From contig DAOSSA010000003.1 in assembly GCA_035376985.1 (NCBI GenBank), forward strand, positions 133,460 to 197,459: a stretch of 64,000 nucleotides of DNA, read 5' to 3'. The notes under the pieces are model-generated. The model did no database searches. It had not been told where the DNA came from and saw only the letters and a list, made by a program, of their open reading frames with translations. Shown here piece after piece: positions 1-10,113 of the stretch. Every line of letters starts with the position of its first letter. The stretch's first letter is position 1. This stretch comes from Brevifilum sp029548365. Lineage in GTDB: Bacteria > Chloroflexota > Anaerolineae > Anaerolineales > Anaerolineaceae. Position numbers and translations under genes: made by a program.

Positions 1-1
1 G

Positions 2-2365
2 GGCGCACTTCATCACCTGTTGAAACTTGTCTCCCAGCAGTTTGGTCGGCTGCTATTATTTCTGGATGATGCTCATTGGGCAGATCTGCAGACTTATCAG
101 GCCCTGTCTTACCTGTTAACCCAGGGATTTTTTGACAAAGATGGTGTCTTGATGATGGCTTCGAGTTCAGAAAATCCAAGTCGGTATGTTGATGAATTTA
201 TCGATTATGCTCGTCGTACCTACCCTGTAGAAATCATCAGCGTCATTGGATTAACACCGGAAGATTTTGGAACTTTTACCCACCTGATTATTAAACGACC
301 TTTACCGGCTGAATTTTTTGATCAGTTGTATCACGAAACGCAGGGCAACCCCTTTATGGCTTTAGAAACCCTACGTCATGTGGTGGAGAATTACCCTGAC
401 ATTGAAGATTTACAAGCTGTTGACCGTTTTCCCCTACCCGAGAGCGTCCACGGAATGATCCGAGAGCGTTTGAAACGGTTGGGCGAAGCAGAACAGCACA
501 TACTCACCTGCGTTGCAATCATTGGGAACGATATCTCATTAAGCTTGTTGCAGTCTGTAGTCGATATCGACCAGGATCAGTTCCTGTCAGCCATTGACCA
601 GTTGATTCGGTCCGGTTTTTTGGATATGACGACCATCCCAACAACAAATGAAGAACGCCTGGAGTTTACTCATCAAAAGATGAGCGAAGTTGTATTCAAA
701 GAAGCCACACCTGTCTATCGACAGCAGATTCATCAAAAAATTGCAGATTTGTTGAGCCTGGAACCGCATGCTTGTGACCAGGCAGCTATCATCGCCGATC
801 ATTACATCAGTGCCGGTGATGTGATCAATGCTTTTGATTGGTTGATAAAGGCAGCAGAGCATGCCTGGAATCTGGGCGCAAAGGAGGACGTGCTGCGCGC
901 CTATCAAAAGGCTGAGGAAATCCTGAATCGTGCCTTCCCGGGGGTTTTTGGAAATGAAAAAATTATCCAGCTTTACCATCGATGGAGCAACTTTGCTTAT
1001 CAATCAAATCAGGTCAGCTTGTTGGAGGAGGTGGGGATTAAGCTTCAACACATCGCGGAAATACACACCTCTGACTCGTTGATGGGTTTATCAAGCTTAT
1101 CCCTAGCAAATGCCTGTTTTTTGCGTGGAAACTGTGATAATGGACTTGTTTTGATCCACGACGCAGTCAGACACCTGGAAAAGACGAACGATATTGAGAT
1201 ATTGATCCAGACGCTTTTCTGTCAGGCGTCACTCAGGTGGTGGAACCTTGGTTTTGACGCCGTTTTTGCTTCAGCAGACCGGATGGTTAAATTGATTGAC
1301 GCCCTTCTACCTGAGGTTTCTCATAAGACCCAGTATCAATTCCTCGCCCAGATGCTCGCCGCTTTAACCTATTATGCTAAAGGAGATGCGGATAGTGCCA
1401 TGGAATTTTCCCAGAAGATTTACCAAACTTACTTCAACCAGATTGGAACGTTTGACCGTTTGCTGATCTACCACATGTTGACTAACTGTAATTTTGTCGC
1501 CGGGAACATTGACCGCAGTGCGCATTTTGCCCAGGAGGGCGTAGCAATCGCCCAGGTTCTTGACAATTCTTTTTCTGAAACGCTTTCGCTGATTAACCTG
1601 TGTAAAGTCCAAATTATTCAGGCGGAACTCGATGAGGCTTATCACCACATTATCCGAGCGCGAAAATTGGCTGAGAAAACCCATAATATTTACTACATTG
1701 TGGCTGTAAACACCTTGCTGGGCAACATCTATGACATTCTCCATAGCAACGCCCAGGCCATGCACTATTATCGTCTCGCCCAGATTCGCCAGGGGTATTT
1801 CTTGCAATCCTATTACGGATTGGAGAACAATGTCGCTCTGGCACGTTTGTTGACGCGCAGCGGACAGCCTGCAGAAGCCAGGGAAATATTAAAATCCACC
1901 CTGGCAACGACTGAGGAAAAGGGTCTGATGGCTATTTACATCCAGGCGTTGTTGGCAGATGGATTAATTGATTTGGAAGCCAAGAACTTTAAGACCACTG
2001 AACAAAAATTCTCCACGGCGTTAAAGCTGGCAGAGCAAAGAAACCTGGCCCAGGAAATAGCCTGGGGCAATTTTCGTATGGCACAACTGGCTTTTTCACG
2101 GGGGGAGTTTAATCAAGCAGAAGAATTATTGATGGAAATCCTTGGTTTGTCCCGATCGTTAAGGATGAAGATGCTCAACAAAAACGCCTTAGAATTAGCA
2201 GGACAGCTTTCCAGGCATATCAAATTGCGAATTCATCCACAGGAACTCAGGTCTGCTTACCAGGCCCTGTTATCTGATTTTGACGCATACACCCAAAGTG
2301 AACCCTTGAGGAAAGAATTCTTACATGCCCTGCAGGTTTGGCGGGAAGAAAACAGTTTTTCTTAA
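2..2365 (+). CDS. ATPase/TPR regulator, 5'-truncated
   Basis: The frame is open from base 2, so the true start and the P-loop lie outside the window. Near the window edge the protein has a Walker B-like LLLFLDDAHWAD, typical of the STAND/AAA ATPases found in MalT- and AfsR-like regulators. A helical segment with a winged-helix-like part follows, and from about residue 280 to the end there are TPR-like helical repeats. No C-terminal LuxR-type DNA-binding domain is visible; the protein ends in plain helix. Family knowledge suggests a signal-integrating transcriptional regulator or cyclase-associated ATPase with its effector domain upstream. Function cannot be narrowed further without the N-terminus. 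A hairpin with T-rich tail follows the stop. Confidence 0.75.
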   Translation, partial: GALHHLLKLVSQQFGRLLLFLDDAHWADLQTYQALSYLLTQGFFDKDGVLMMASSSENPSRYVDEFIDYARRTYPVEIISVIGLTPEDFGTFTHLIIKRPLPAEFFDQLYHETQGNPFMALETLRHVVENYPDIEDLQAVDRFPLPESVHGMIRERLKRLGEAEQHILTCVAIIGNDISLSLLQSVVDIDQDQFLSAIDQLIRSGFLDMTTIPTTNEERLEFTHQKMSEVVFKEATPVYRQQIHQKIADLLSLEPHACDQAAIIADHYISAGDVINAFDWLIKAAEHAWNLGAKEDVLRAYQKAEEILNRAFPGVFGNEKIIQLYHRWSNFAYQSNQVSLLEEVGIKLQHIAEIHTSDSLMGLSSLSLANACFLRGNCDNGLVLIHDAVRHLEKTNDIEILIQTLFCQASLRWWNLGFDAVFASADRMVKLIDALLPEVSHKTQYQFLAQMLAALTYYAKGDADSAMEFSQKIYQTYFNQIGTFDRLLIYHMLTNCNFVAGNIDRSAHFAQEGVAIAQVLDNSFSETLSLINLCKVQIIQAELDEAYHHIIRARKLAEKTHNIYYIVAVNTLLGNIYDILHSNAQAMHYYRLAQIRQGYFLQSYYGLENNVALARLLTRSGQPAEAREILKSTLATTEEKGLMAIYIQALLADGLIDLEAKNFKTTEQKFSTALKLAEQRNLAQEIAWGNFRMAQLAFSRGEFNQAEELLMEILGLSRSLRMKMLNKNALELAGQLSRHIKLRIHPQELRSAYQALLSDFDAYTQSEPLRKEFLHALQVWREENSFS

Positions 2366-2462
2366 TGACGTGTCCACGTTTTGGTAACGGTGTTGTGGTA
2401 CACTAAATTAAGTTGTACTGAGAAGTATAAACGGGCATGTGATAGAGGGGTTCACGTGCAAG

Positions 2463-2510
2463 AGAACTGGCAATGCAATGGGAGAAAAAGGGCACTGCCA
2501 GTTCTTTTAT
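2463..2510 (+). terminator. intrinsic terminator after the ATPase gene
   Basis: A perfect 10-bp stem (AGAACTGGCA at 2463-2472, TGCCAGTTCT at 2496-2505) is followed by TTTTAT on the plus strand. It sits between the convergent ATPase gene and mutS2. The minus-strand flank has no T-run, so it mainly serves the plus-strand gene. Confidence 0.7.
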
Positions 2511-4906
2511 TAATTTTGTTTGATGAAGGCAACGGTTACGCCAGCCCCGCCCTCTGTGTCTCCGCCGCTTTCATAGCGATCAACGAAGGGGCTGAGTCGC
2601 AGGGCTTCCCGCACAGATTCGCGCAGGCGACCGGTGCCCTTGCCATGGATGATCCGCACAAAGGGCAATCCGGCCAGGAAGGCTTTTTCTAAATATCCTT
2701 GAAGGGCGTCCAGCCCTTCATCCACCCGCTGACCGCGCATATCCATCTCGACCCCGGGGGATTCATGCGTCCTGGGGAGGATGGTTTTTCCGGGTTTTGT
2801 TGTGCTTTTTTGGGGTTCAGGCGAATCTTCTTCGGGGTCGCCTTTACGGATGATATCCGAACGGCGGGCGCGTATCCTGAGCATACCGACCTGGACTTCA
2901 ATATCAGCCTCGGTAAGACCGGTGACCACGCCATCCTGGGCAATCGAGCGGAGATGAACTTTTTCACCCAGCCGCAGGGGACCTTTGGGTTTGCGTACCG
3001 GTTTTTTGGGCGTCTGGCGGACCACAGGTTCTGCCAGCTCTTCTTCCAGGGTTTCAACGACTTCTGCAACCTCGTTAACAACATCCAGCGGCTGGTGCGC
3101 CCTGGCAAGTTGACGCCGCAGGGTTTCCAGTTCGTCGCGCACAATCATTAACTGACCCTCGGCTTCCAGACGAGCTTTTTCCAGCAGGGCAAAGCGCTCA
3201 TCTTCGATCTGGTCGAGGCGATCGGCCAACTCTTTGCGGATCGCCTCTGCCTCTTTTTGGGCAATTTCTGCAGCTTCGCGTGCCTGTCGCGCCAGGTCTC
3301 GCTGGCGATGGATCTCATCGAGCAAATCTTCTGCCCGCAGGTCGGTGGGATCGATCTCGGCACGAGCCGCAGTGATAATTGACTCTGGCAAACCCAAACG
3401 TTCGGCTATCGCCAGGGCGTTGGATCGCCCAGGTAGCCCGATGGTGAGGTGGTAGGTTGGTTGGAGCGTTCCGAGGTCAAACTCAACGCTGGCATTCAAC
3501 ACCCCCGCGGTGGTGTGGGCGTAGGCTTTGAGCTCCGGGTAATGCGTGGCCACCAGGCAGGTGATGCCACGCTCTAACAGGTGAGCCAGCACCGCGCGAG
3601 CCAGGGCAGACCCCTCCTGCGGATCCGTCCCGGCGCCCAATTCATCCAATAAGACCAGCGACTTAGGCGTCGATTTATTCAAAATGCCGTTGATATTGGT
3701 CACATGACCGGAGAATGTTGATAGGGATTGCTCGATGGATTGTTCGTCGCCGATATCAGCATAGACATCTTCAAATACCGACAGGGTCGAGCCCGATTGA
3801 ACGGGAATCTGCAGACCCGATTGAGCCATCAATATCAGCAACCCGACGGTTTTCAGTGTTAACGTCTTTCCGCCTGTGTTTGGCCCGGTGATGACCAGCG
3901 CATAGGTTTCAGCATCAAGATCCACATCGATGGGAACTACGGTTTTGGGGTCTAACAGGGGGTGGCGAGCTTTGAACAACCGGATGGTGCTGCCGGGGTG
4001 GATGGTGCCTGTTTCCCTGGTTGGCACCAGGAGCGGTTCGACTGCATCGATATCCTGCGCGAAACGGGCACACATGCAAGCCAGGTCAAGCTCAGCCAGG
4101 GCTTCAACCATGTGTTTGAGGACATCGCCATGCTCACCGATGCGCAGGGTCAATTCTGCCAGGATGCGCCGGATCTCGTCACGCTCTGCCAGGACCAGCT
4201 CGCGATAGCGGTTGTTCCACTCCACCACCGCCAACGGTTCAATGAACAGGGTCGCTCCCGACGAGGATTGGTCGTGAATCACCGCTTTGATGCGCCCTTT
4301 GTACTCTGCCCTGAGCGGCAGCACATGCCGTCCATTGCGCTGGGTGATGATCGGTTCCTGCAGCATGCGGGCTGTGCTGGGCTCTGATAGAAAACGTTGC
4401 ATGCGCGCCATCATGCGTTCGTAGGTGATCTTAAGCTCGCCGCGGATTTGGGAAAGTTTATCTGAGGCAGAATCGAGGATGTCGCCCCGTTCGGATATTG
4501 TTTTGTTGATCTGATCCACCAGCCCCAAACCCACGGGCAGGTGCTCTGCCAGGCTGGAAAGCAAAGGCGTTTCTTCGATCAGGTTCTCCAGGACGCGCCG
4601 CGCCGAACGTGCGACGATCAACGTGTTTTTTATCTCCAGCAAATCCCCGGGTTCAAGCACACCCTCGCGGCGCGCAACCCCGATTTGGGGGCGAATGTCG
4701 CGGGCGTTGTGAAAAGGCAGATCAAGGCTCAGACTGAGAATATGGCGTGCCTCGCGGGTAGCAGATTGCCGGTCACGCACGTCCTGCAGGTCTGATTGGG
4801 GTTGCAGGCGGTGCGCAAGTTCAGCAGAGGCGCTGAAACTGGCGTAGTCTACCAATCGGCTGATAATTTTGTCGTATTCAAGGGTCAGATAAGCTTTTTT
4901 ATCCAT
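2510..4906 (-). CDS. mutS2: endonuclease MutS2
   Basis: A 798-residue protein of normal length for MutS2. The MutS-type ATPase core shows Walker A GPNTGGKT at residues 341-348, a Walker B LVLLDELGAGTDP, and the ABC-like ATPase tail. A long Ala/Glu/Arg-rich coiled coil follows (about 520-610), then a KOW-like linker. The C-terminal Smr nuclease domain starts near residue 718 with DMRGQRVDE and HGKGTGRLR. It lacks the MutS mismatch-recognition domain. In other bacteria MutS2 acts on branched DNA to suppress homologous recombination, or on collided ribosomes; which role applies here is not visible. It is transcribed alone. Confidence 0.97.
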   Translation of the reverse strand: MDKKAYLTLEYDKIISRLVDYASFSASAELAHRLQPQSDLQDVRDRQSATREARHILSLSLDLPFHNARDIRPQIGVARREGVLEPGDLLEIKNTLIVARSARRVLENLIEETPLLSSLAEHLPVGLGLVDQINKTISERGDILDSASDKLSQIRGELKITYERMMARMQRFLSEPSTARMLQEPIITQRNGRHVLPLRAEYKGRIKAVIHDQSSSGATLFIEPLAVVEWNNRYRELVLAERDEIRRILAELTLRIGEHGDVLKHMVEALAELDLACMCARFAQDIDAVEPLLVPTRETGTIHPGSTIRLFKARHPLLDPKTVVPIDVDLDAETYALVITGPNTGGKTLTLKTVGLLILMAQSGLQIPVQSGSTLSVFEDVYADIGDEQSIEQSLSTFSGHVTNINGILNKSTPKSLVLLDELGAGTDPQEGSALARAVLAHLLERGITCLVATHYPELKAYAHTTAGVLNASVEFDLGTLQPTYHLTIGLPGRSNALAIAERLGLPESIITAARAEIDPTDLRAEDLLDEIHRQRDLARQAREAAEIAQKEAEAIRKELADRLDQIEDERFALLEKARLEAEGQLMIVRDELETLRRQLARAHQPLDVVNEVAEVVETLEEELAEPVVRQTPKKPVRKPKGPLRLGEKVHLRSIAQDGVVTGLTEADIEVQVGMLRIRARRSDIIRKGDPEEDSPEPQKSTTKPGKTILPRTHESPGVEMDMRGQRVDEGLDALQGYLEKAFLAGLPFVRIIHGKGTGRLRESVREALRLSPFVDRYESGGDTEGGAGVTVAFIKQN

Positions 4907-5157
4907 GCGAAGTTAGTTTATCACGAATTTACTTCCTGGAGGTGAAGATACGGGTGAGATCAATAGGGTGAAAAGTACCACTCCGTTTTGGAGATTTCAT
5001 GGGAGGTGAATTGAATCATTGAAATTGGTAATCCGTGTACTGCGATGTTTTTCTGGGCACTTTCTTGGATGGAACGCGTGCAGAATAACTATTAAAAAGG
5101 AACACATGCCACATTAATAAACGAGCGGTTCAATTGTGATATTCCGAGAGGAAACCT

Positions 5158-6192
5158 TTAGTGCGATTTATGGTTGTTAAAACCCGCCAAACCAGCAACT
5201 AATTTATTGCACTGTTGACGATAGCCTTCAATCAGATGATCATAGACCGGAAAGCTTTGCCAATCTTCGATCAGATGGTGTTCGTCCAGCCAATCGTAAG
5301 TCCGTTTCGACCCAGAAAGCCAATTGACGGTGACTTCAAACCCCAGATCGCGTTTGGCAGCACTGTTGTCGAAGATGTTGGTGTACTGAAAATTGAGATA
5401 GGTGACGATGGCGTTTTCCGGCGTGATGCGGGCTAGGATGTCCGCAGGAATGTGGACGATGTTTGGTTTGGGCGCGCCAATGGCTGCGGCCAGGCGCTCG
5501 TGGTATTGATTCCAGGTTTGCCATTCCTCACCGGCCAGGTGATAGACCTTTCCAAAGGCAGTTTCGTTCCCTGCTGCGTTGACAAACGCGCGGGCAACAT
5601 CATCAACATGACATGAGACCCACAGGGACTCGCCATCGCCGTGAACAATCACGGGTTTGCCCTGGCGGATTCGGTCCAGGAAATAGGTGTCACTGCCGAG
5701 AGTATGAATGATGGTTCCGCCTTCGCCATAGGTGCTGGCTGGCCGCAGGATGGTGACCGGGAAATGTCCGGCATGGTGGGCAGCCATGAACACATCTTCG
5801 CAGGCGGCTTTTTCACGCCCATAATCCGAGAGGGATTCCCGCGGGTGGGATTCAAGCACAGGAAAAGTCGCCGGCGGCTTGGTGTAGACGTCAACCGTGC
5901 TACAGAAGATCAATTGCCCCGTTTTGCCGGTCAACGCCCGGATGGCGCTTTCAGCCTGTTCCGGTTTATAGCAAACCATATCGATAACACAATCAAAGGG
6001 CCCGGCAGCGGCAATTTGTTCTTCAAAAGCAGCCAAGTTGTTCCGGTCGCCCCGGATGTGCTTATAATTGCCATCCACTCTGGACTCGGTTTGGCCGCGG
6101 TTGAACAGGGTCAGGTTGTGTCCGGCTTCGAGCAGTTGGCGGCTGATGGACGTGCTGATCAGACCTGTTCCACCGATGATCAGGATGTTCAT
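5158..6192 (-). CDS. NAD-dependent epimerase/dehydratase (extended SDR)
   Basis: A 344-residue extended short-chain dehydrogenase. The Rossmann NAD(P) loop GGTGLIS is at residues 7-13 and the catalytic pair Tyr124-x3-Lys128 lies in YGREK. A GGAG ribosome-binding site precedes the ATG. The family acts on nucleotide sugars or similar substrates, but the C-terminal substrate region does not point to a particular sugar. It is a single gene, not obviously in an operon, next to the low-GC restriction-modification block. Confidence 0.85.
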   Translation of the reverse strand: MNILIIGGTGLISTSISRQLLEAGHNLTLFNRGQTESRVDGNYKHIRGDRNNLAAFEEQIAAAGPFDCVIDMVCYKPEQAESAIRALTGKTGQLIFCSTVDVYTKPPATFPVLESHPRESLSDYGREKAACEDVFMAAHHAGHFPVTILRPASTYGEGGTIIHTLGSDTYFLDRIRQGKPVIVHGDGESLWVSCHVDDVARAFVNAAGNETAFGKVYHLAGEEWQTWNQYHERLAAAIGAPKPNIVHIPADILARITPENAIVTYLNFQYTNIFDNSAAKRDLGFEVTVNWLSGSKRTYDWLDEHHLIEDWQSFPVYDHLIEGYRQQCNKLVAGLAGFNNHKSH

Positions 6193-6285
6193 AGAGTTTC
6201 TCCAATTTGGTAATTGGTTTTGCAGAATTATAAATGATAGTAATTCAGAAATATTCTGGCAAAAGATGAATTTAGAGCAAGAATC

Positions 6286-6963
6286 CTATTCCTTAAAGTA
6301 GATTTTATCAAGATCATAGTTTCCACTATTGAACTCGACCAATTTATCCCAATTTATTTCCCCGATGTCGTCACAATAATTATCAAGAAATAGTTTGGTA
6401 AAGCGATTGACAACACGATTCTTTTCAAGATAAAACGAATCATTATGCTCTTTGGCACGAAATCCTAATGGTTCGATGATTTCTTTGTACAATTCTTTGT
6501 TTCCACTAATTAAGAACTAAAAGTTTTGACCTACAACTTTCATATAACCACGTAGAAAGCTAATTTTTGTCTTTCCATAGCAAATACCAAGGACAGATTG
6601 AACATTCTTATGGATATTGGATTGCTTTACCCTCTTGACTGCATTTTCCAGATCTTCCTGTAGCTTTTTATGCTGGGAACTGTTTCCCCAACTTGTACCT
6701 GACTTGATGGAGACAATATAATGAATGTCATCTTTAAAGAATTCCAGATCCACACCCGGTGCAGAAGATTTGTGCCCATTATATGTTTGACCTGCAATGA
6801 AAATTGCTAATTCTTCAAGAAAATCCCCAAACAATTTTTCTTCTGATGAGGATAAAAAAGCATCGAGTAGCCCTGTGATCAATTCATTTGCTGTTGAAAC
6901 ATTTTTTGCTCTGAAAAGATATGGGTTTTTCTTCAATAATTTATTTAAGTCGAGACTCTCCAA
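6286..6963 (-). pseudogene. PmeII-like type II restriction endonuclease interrupted by an amber stop
   Basis: Two pieces in one frame are separated only by a TAG at 6517-6519 (codon 149). The first begins at a TTG (6963) with an upstream AGGA, and the second encodes the family's C-terminal part containing EIIEPLGFRAKE and a WDKLVEFNSG segment. From memory, relatives have Trp at the stop position (a GQxFW-like segment), so a TGG to TAG change is the simplest explanation. The N-terminal half keeps VDLEFFKDD and a SIKSG segment, plausibly the D and xK of a PD-(D/E)XK core. The gene lies downstream of its methyltransferase and is AT-rich like it. It is either an inactivated toxin half of the module or a sequence error. 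Confidence 0.75.
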
Positions 6964-7044
6964 TGAATATATCCTGCATTGATGAAAATAAACAATGTTC
7001 TTATTAACAAAATCGCATATTTAGAGAAATTCTACTTTATTCAT

Positions 7045-7929
7045 TTATTCCTCATCATTATCGACTTGATATGCACCTGAATTTTCAGCAATTATTGGCA
7101 ATCTTATCTGCAGGTCCGTTAATCTATTGTTGCTCAATTCAACATAATTCTTTTCAGTATCTATTCCCAGATATTTTCTTCCCAATTGTAAGGCTGCAAC
7201 AGCTGTTGTTCCTGAGCCAATAAATGGATCAAGAACTAAATCATTTGGCTTTGTGAAGAGTTTAATAAACCAAAGGGGTAAATCAATTGGAAATGCTGCA
7301 CTATGATTTCTGTTAGAGCATTCGGTTGCTAAATGAATAACATTGTTTGGATAAACCTTTTGCCTTCCAACCCAATTGCTAATGTTTTTCCCAAAACCAC
7401 TACCCACTTTTGATTCATCCCTGATTTTATCAGTATCGCTTAAATTGCTTAACCTATCCTTTGCCCAATCCCCGACGGGCACCATAACAGCTTCTTGATA
7501 CATATAAAATTTTTTATTTTTATTAAATTGAAGTAGCCTTTCCCAATTATCACGGAATCTATTCGGCCATTTTCCTGGATAAGAATTTTTTTTATGCCAG
7601 ATGAATTCCTCTGTCCATAGCCAACCACATTCCCGCATTTTGTGTATTAAATCAATAACATAGGTGTGTCTTTCTCCATTGACTACTCTTTCTTTAATAT
7701 TTAAAATGAAGGTTCCTTGTGGCTTTAATACACGGAAGAATTCAGTTGCTTTTGGCATAAACCAATTTACATATTCGTCAGGTTTTATTCCACCATAAGT
7801 TGTCTTTCTTTGGTCAGCATAGGGAGGTGAAGTAAATATTAAATCAATACAATTACCTGGCAAAGTTTTTAATACTTTCTCACAATCACCTAACATTATC
7901 TGATTTTCAATATTCATAACTAAATCCAT
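7045..7929 (-). CDS. type II DNA methyltransferase, beta class (probably N4-cytosine)
   Basis: A 294-residue enzyme with the catalytic motif first (TSPPY at residues 33-37) and the AdoMet motif near the C-terminus (DPFIGSGTT), the beta-class order. The S-P-P-Y form is usual for N4-cytosine methyltransferases. The start at 7929 has no clear ribosome-binding site; Met5 at 7917 has a GGA eight bases upstream and is an alternative. It precedes the broken endonuclease by about 80 bp on the same strand, forming a modification-restriction pair. Base composition is markedly more AT-rich than mutS2 and sfsA on either side, which suggests acquisition by transfer. Confidence 0.9.
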   Translation of the reverse strand: MDLVMNIENQIMLGDCEKVLKTLPGNCIDLIFTSPPYADQRKTTYGGIKPDEYVNWFMPKATEFFRVLKPQGTFILNIKERVVNGERHTYVIDLIHKMRECGWLWTEEFIWHKKNSYPGKWPNRFRDNWERLLQFNKNKKFYMYQEAVMVPVGDWAKDRLSNLSDTDKIRDESKVGSGFGKNISNWVGRQKVYPNNVIHLATECSNRNHSAAFPIDLPLWFIKLFTKPNDLVLDPFIGSGTTAVAALQLGRKYLGIDTEKNYVELSNNRLTDLQIRLPIIAENSGAYQVDNDEE

Positions 7930-8000
7930 TTTTAGAACAATTGTTATATATAAATATAGCTCAATTTGGTAACTCCCGTCAAGATTATTTCCTTAATATT

Positions 8001-8696
8001 TTATTTAATATTATCTACAGGTATTTCCTCTGCGATCTCAATTCCATCCAGGCGCACGTCACAGCGGTAAGCGTGGACTTCCACGCCGGCACGATTGACC
8101 CAGCGCAACCCGGCAGCAAATTCGGGGTCGACTGTCTCATAAGGGGTGAAGCGTTGTGCATCGCTGCGCTGAGCGATGAAGACCGCGCTCGCCTGCTCAC
8201 CGCCTGCCGCCAATTCTGCCAAAGTCTCCAGGTGTCGTCGGCCGCGCGTTGTGGGGGCATCGGGGAACATGCCCATACCATTTTCAACAAAGGTCACTGA
8301 TTTAACCTCCACCCAGCACACAGTTTCAGGCGATGACAGGCGAAAGTCCAGCCGGCTGTGCCCATAGGTGACTTCTTTTTCAATGCTTGTAAAAGGGAAA
8401 GCTGCCAACAGACCCGCGCTCACGGCTTCGGCAAAGAGCGTGTTGGCCATGGTTGCCTTGACCGAGCACAGACCGCCCCCCGGCAGTTCGCTCAGCAGGA
8501 GGGTGAAGGCGGTCTTGCGTCCAGGATTGTGTGCCTGCTCCATCCACACCCGGCATCCTGGATAGAGTGCGCCGGTCAACCGGCCGGTAGTGGGTACATA
8601 AGCTGTGGTTGTTTTGCCGCCGTCAAGCTGCACCAACGCGGAGAACCGGTTTATTCGCTCAATCAGAATGCCCGGCTGAAGTGGTGGAAATTTCAT
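8001..8696 (-). CDS. sfsA: SfsA-family nuclease
   Basis: A 231-residue protein matching SfsA along its length, with an N-terminal OB-like part (VPTTGRL) and a C-terminal PD-(D/E)XK-like core containing SRLDFRL and WVEVKSVT. The start chosen is the ATG at 8696, because it overlaps the TGA of the upstream kinase gene as ATGA (8693-8696), indicating translational coupling; longer in-frame starts would run into that gene. SfsA was first linked to sugar fermentation control and later to nuclease activity; its role here is inferred only from family membership. Confidence 0.93.
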   Translation of the reverse strand: MKFPPLQPGILIERINRFSALVQLDGGKTTTAYVPTTGRLTGALYPGCRVWMEQAHNPGRKTAFTLLLSELPGGGLCSVKATMANTLFAEAVSAGLLAAFPFTSIEKEVTYGHSRLDFRLSSPETVCWVEVKSVTFVENGMGMFPDAPTTRGRRHLETLAELAAGGEQASAVFIAQRSDAQRFTPYETVDPEFAAGLRWVNRAGVEVHAYRCDVRLDGIEIAEEIPVDNIK

Positions 8697-9910
8697 TTCG
8701 TTACGCTTGAGCTGTTGGCGGTGTGGGTTGGCGGTTTGATCCATACGCCCTGTGCTCGGTCTTCTGACCAACCGCAAGGTGCTAAATCAAGCGGGAGGGT
8801 TTCCCAACCGTGCGCAACCCGCGACCCGATTTGATCCCACCCCTCCAGTTCAGCCATCCCCCCCGGGGTTTCAACGCAGTGGGCGCCGGTTGCCACAGCC
8901 ATACGCAGGGCTTGCTCGGGAGAGGCGCCCCGCAAAATACTGGCCAGGAACCCGGCGATAGCCGCATCGCCGGCACCAGTGCCTGATTTTTCCGTGACTG
9001 CAAAAGCGGGCGCCCAGATTTGCCGATCATGCCAGTCCTCACCAAGATGCTCCAGTCCGCGCCCGCATTTTTGCCAGCGATTTGCTGGCGCTGTGCGCAG
9101 GTAAATTCCACGCTGACCGAGTTTGAACATCAGGGCTTTGACGCCGTAACGCAGAATCCTGTCGGCCAACCCTTCCAAATGTGCCGGCTCAATAGCGTCG
9201 ATTAGAGACATATCAGGCTTTGCACAGTGCTGGTCAAACAGCTTTCGATCGAGCAAAAAGATCAATTCTTCCACACTGGGAACGAACAGGTCTACCAGGG
9301 GGAGGGTATTGTCCAGGATTGTCAGCCAATCCAGGCGACCGGCCGGACCAGAAAGGTCGGGAAGGCTGAAATCAAGTGCAGTGGTCAGACCGGCGCGCCG
9401 GGCGCGCCCCAAAATTGAGACTAACTCTGCCCCTTCGCCGCGGTAGATTGAGCGCATGAGCGACGGGTATCCAAAATGGAACAGGTCGGCGCTTTCCAGG
9501 ACTTCGCGGGGCAGATCGGAGGCATAAAAGGTATCGTTGACGCCCGGGTGTTGGAGGAAGGATTGGTCTGCCCCGGGCGGGTCGATGACAATCATGACGC
9601 CGGTGGACTGACCGGGGTCAATCACCAGGTCGGCAGCCAGGTGAGGTGACACTTCATGGAGGGCATCCTGGAGCACCTGGCCGAATAGGTCATCCCCGAT
9701 TTTGCCAACCAGCCGTACGGGGATGCCCAGGCGGTGCAAAGCCAGCCCGGTATTGGCGACTGCGCCGCCCGGGACAGACCTGATGCCGCCCGTGCGCATC
9801 AAGTGCCCGGGTTGAAACCGGTGTTGAAATTGCCCCTCAGGAACCGCCGAGAGATCGGGGATCACGTCCAGGCAGAGCAGCCCGGCAATGATGGCATGTT
9901 TAGCGCTCAA
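8693..9910 (-). CDS. PfkB-family carbohydrate/nucleoside kinase
   Basis: A 405-residue ribokinase-superfamily protein, longer than the usual 300-330 because of insertions and a C-terminal tail. The N-terminal glycine-rich segment (GGAVANTGLALHRLG) and the C-terminal catalytic anion hole GTGAGDAAIAGF with its Asp base are intact. The substrate is not determined by the sequence. It is the first gene of a two-gene unit, its stop overlapping the sfsA start. The high-GC composition is like the surrounding core genes. Confidence 0.9.
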   Translation of the reverse strand: MSAKHAIIAGLLCLDVIPDLSAVPEGQFQHRFQPGHLMRTGGIRSVPGGAVANTGLALHRLGIPVRLVGKIGDDLFGQVLQDALHEVSPHLAADLVIDPGQSTGVMIVIDPPGADQSFLQHPGVNDTFYASDLPREVLESADLFHFGYPSLMRSIYRGEGAELVSILGRARRAGLTTALDFSLPDLSGPAGRLDWLTILDNTLPLVDLFVPSVEELIFLLDRKLFDQHCAKPDMSLIDAIEPAHLEGLADRILRYGVKALMFKLGQRGIYLRTAPANRWQKCGRGLEHLGEDWHDRQIWAPAFAVTEKSGTGAGDAAIAGFLASILRGASPEQALRMAVATGAHCVETPGGMAELEGWDQIGSRVAHGWETLPLDLAPCGWSEDRAQGVWIKPPTHTANSSSVTK

Positions 9911-10113
9911 GTTCGACCTCCTGTGTGAAATGTCATTATTAATCTTATCATAGGGTGTGAAGCGAACTGGAAGTTAACCATCGAACCCGATCCCGCTCAA
10001 CTTCGTTTTGTACTTCCACTTCTTGTTTAGAGAGCTTTTTATTCAGGGGTTGTTTAGCTGATTTATGGTCAGTCTTTCATCTTCACCACTCACCTACCCG
10101 CTTGAGGTTGTGT

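Noticed and set aside
2381..2692. Plus-strand frame across the mutS2 3' end
   Set aside because: It runs through the terminator hairpin and antisense to the Smr domain of mutS2.
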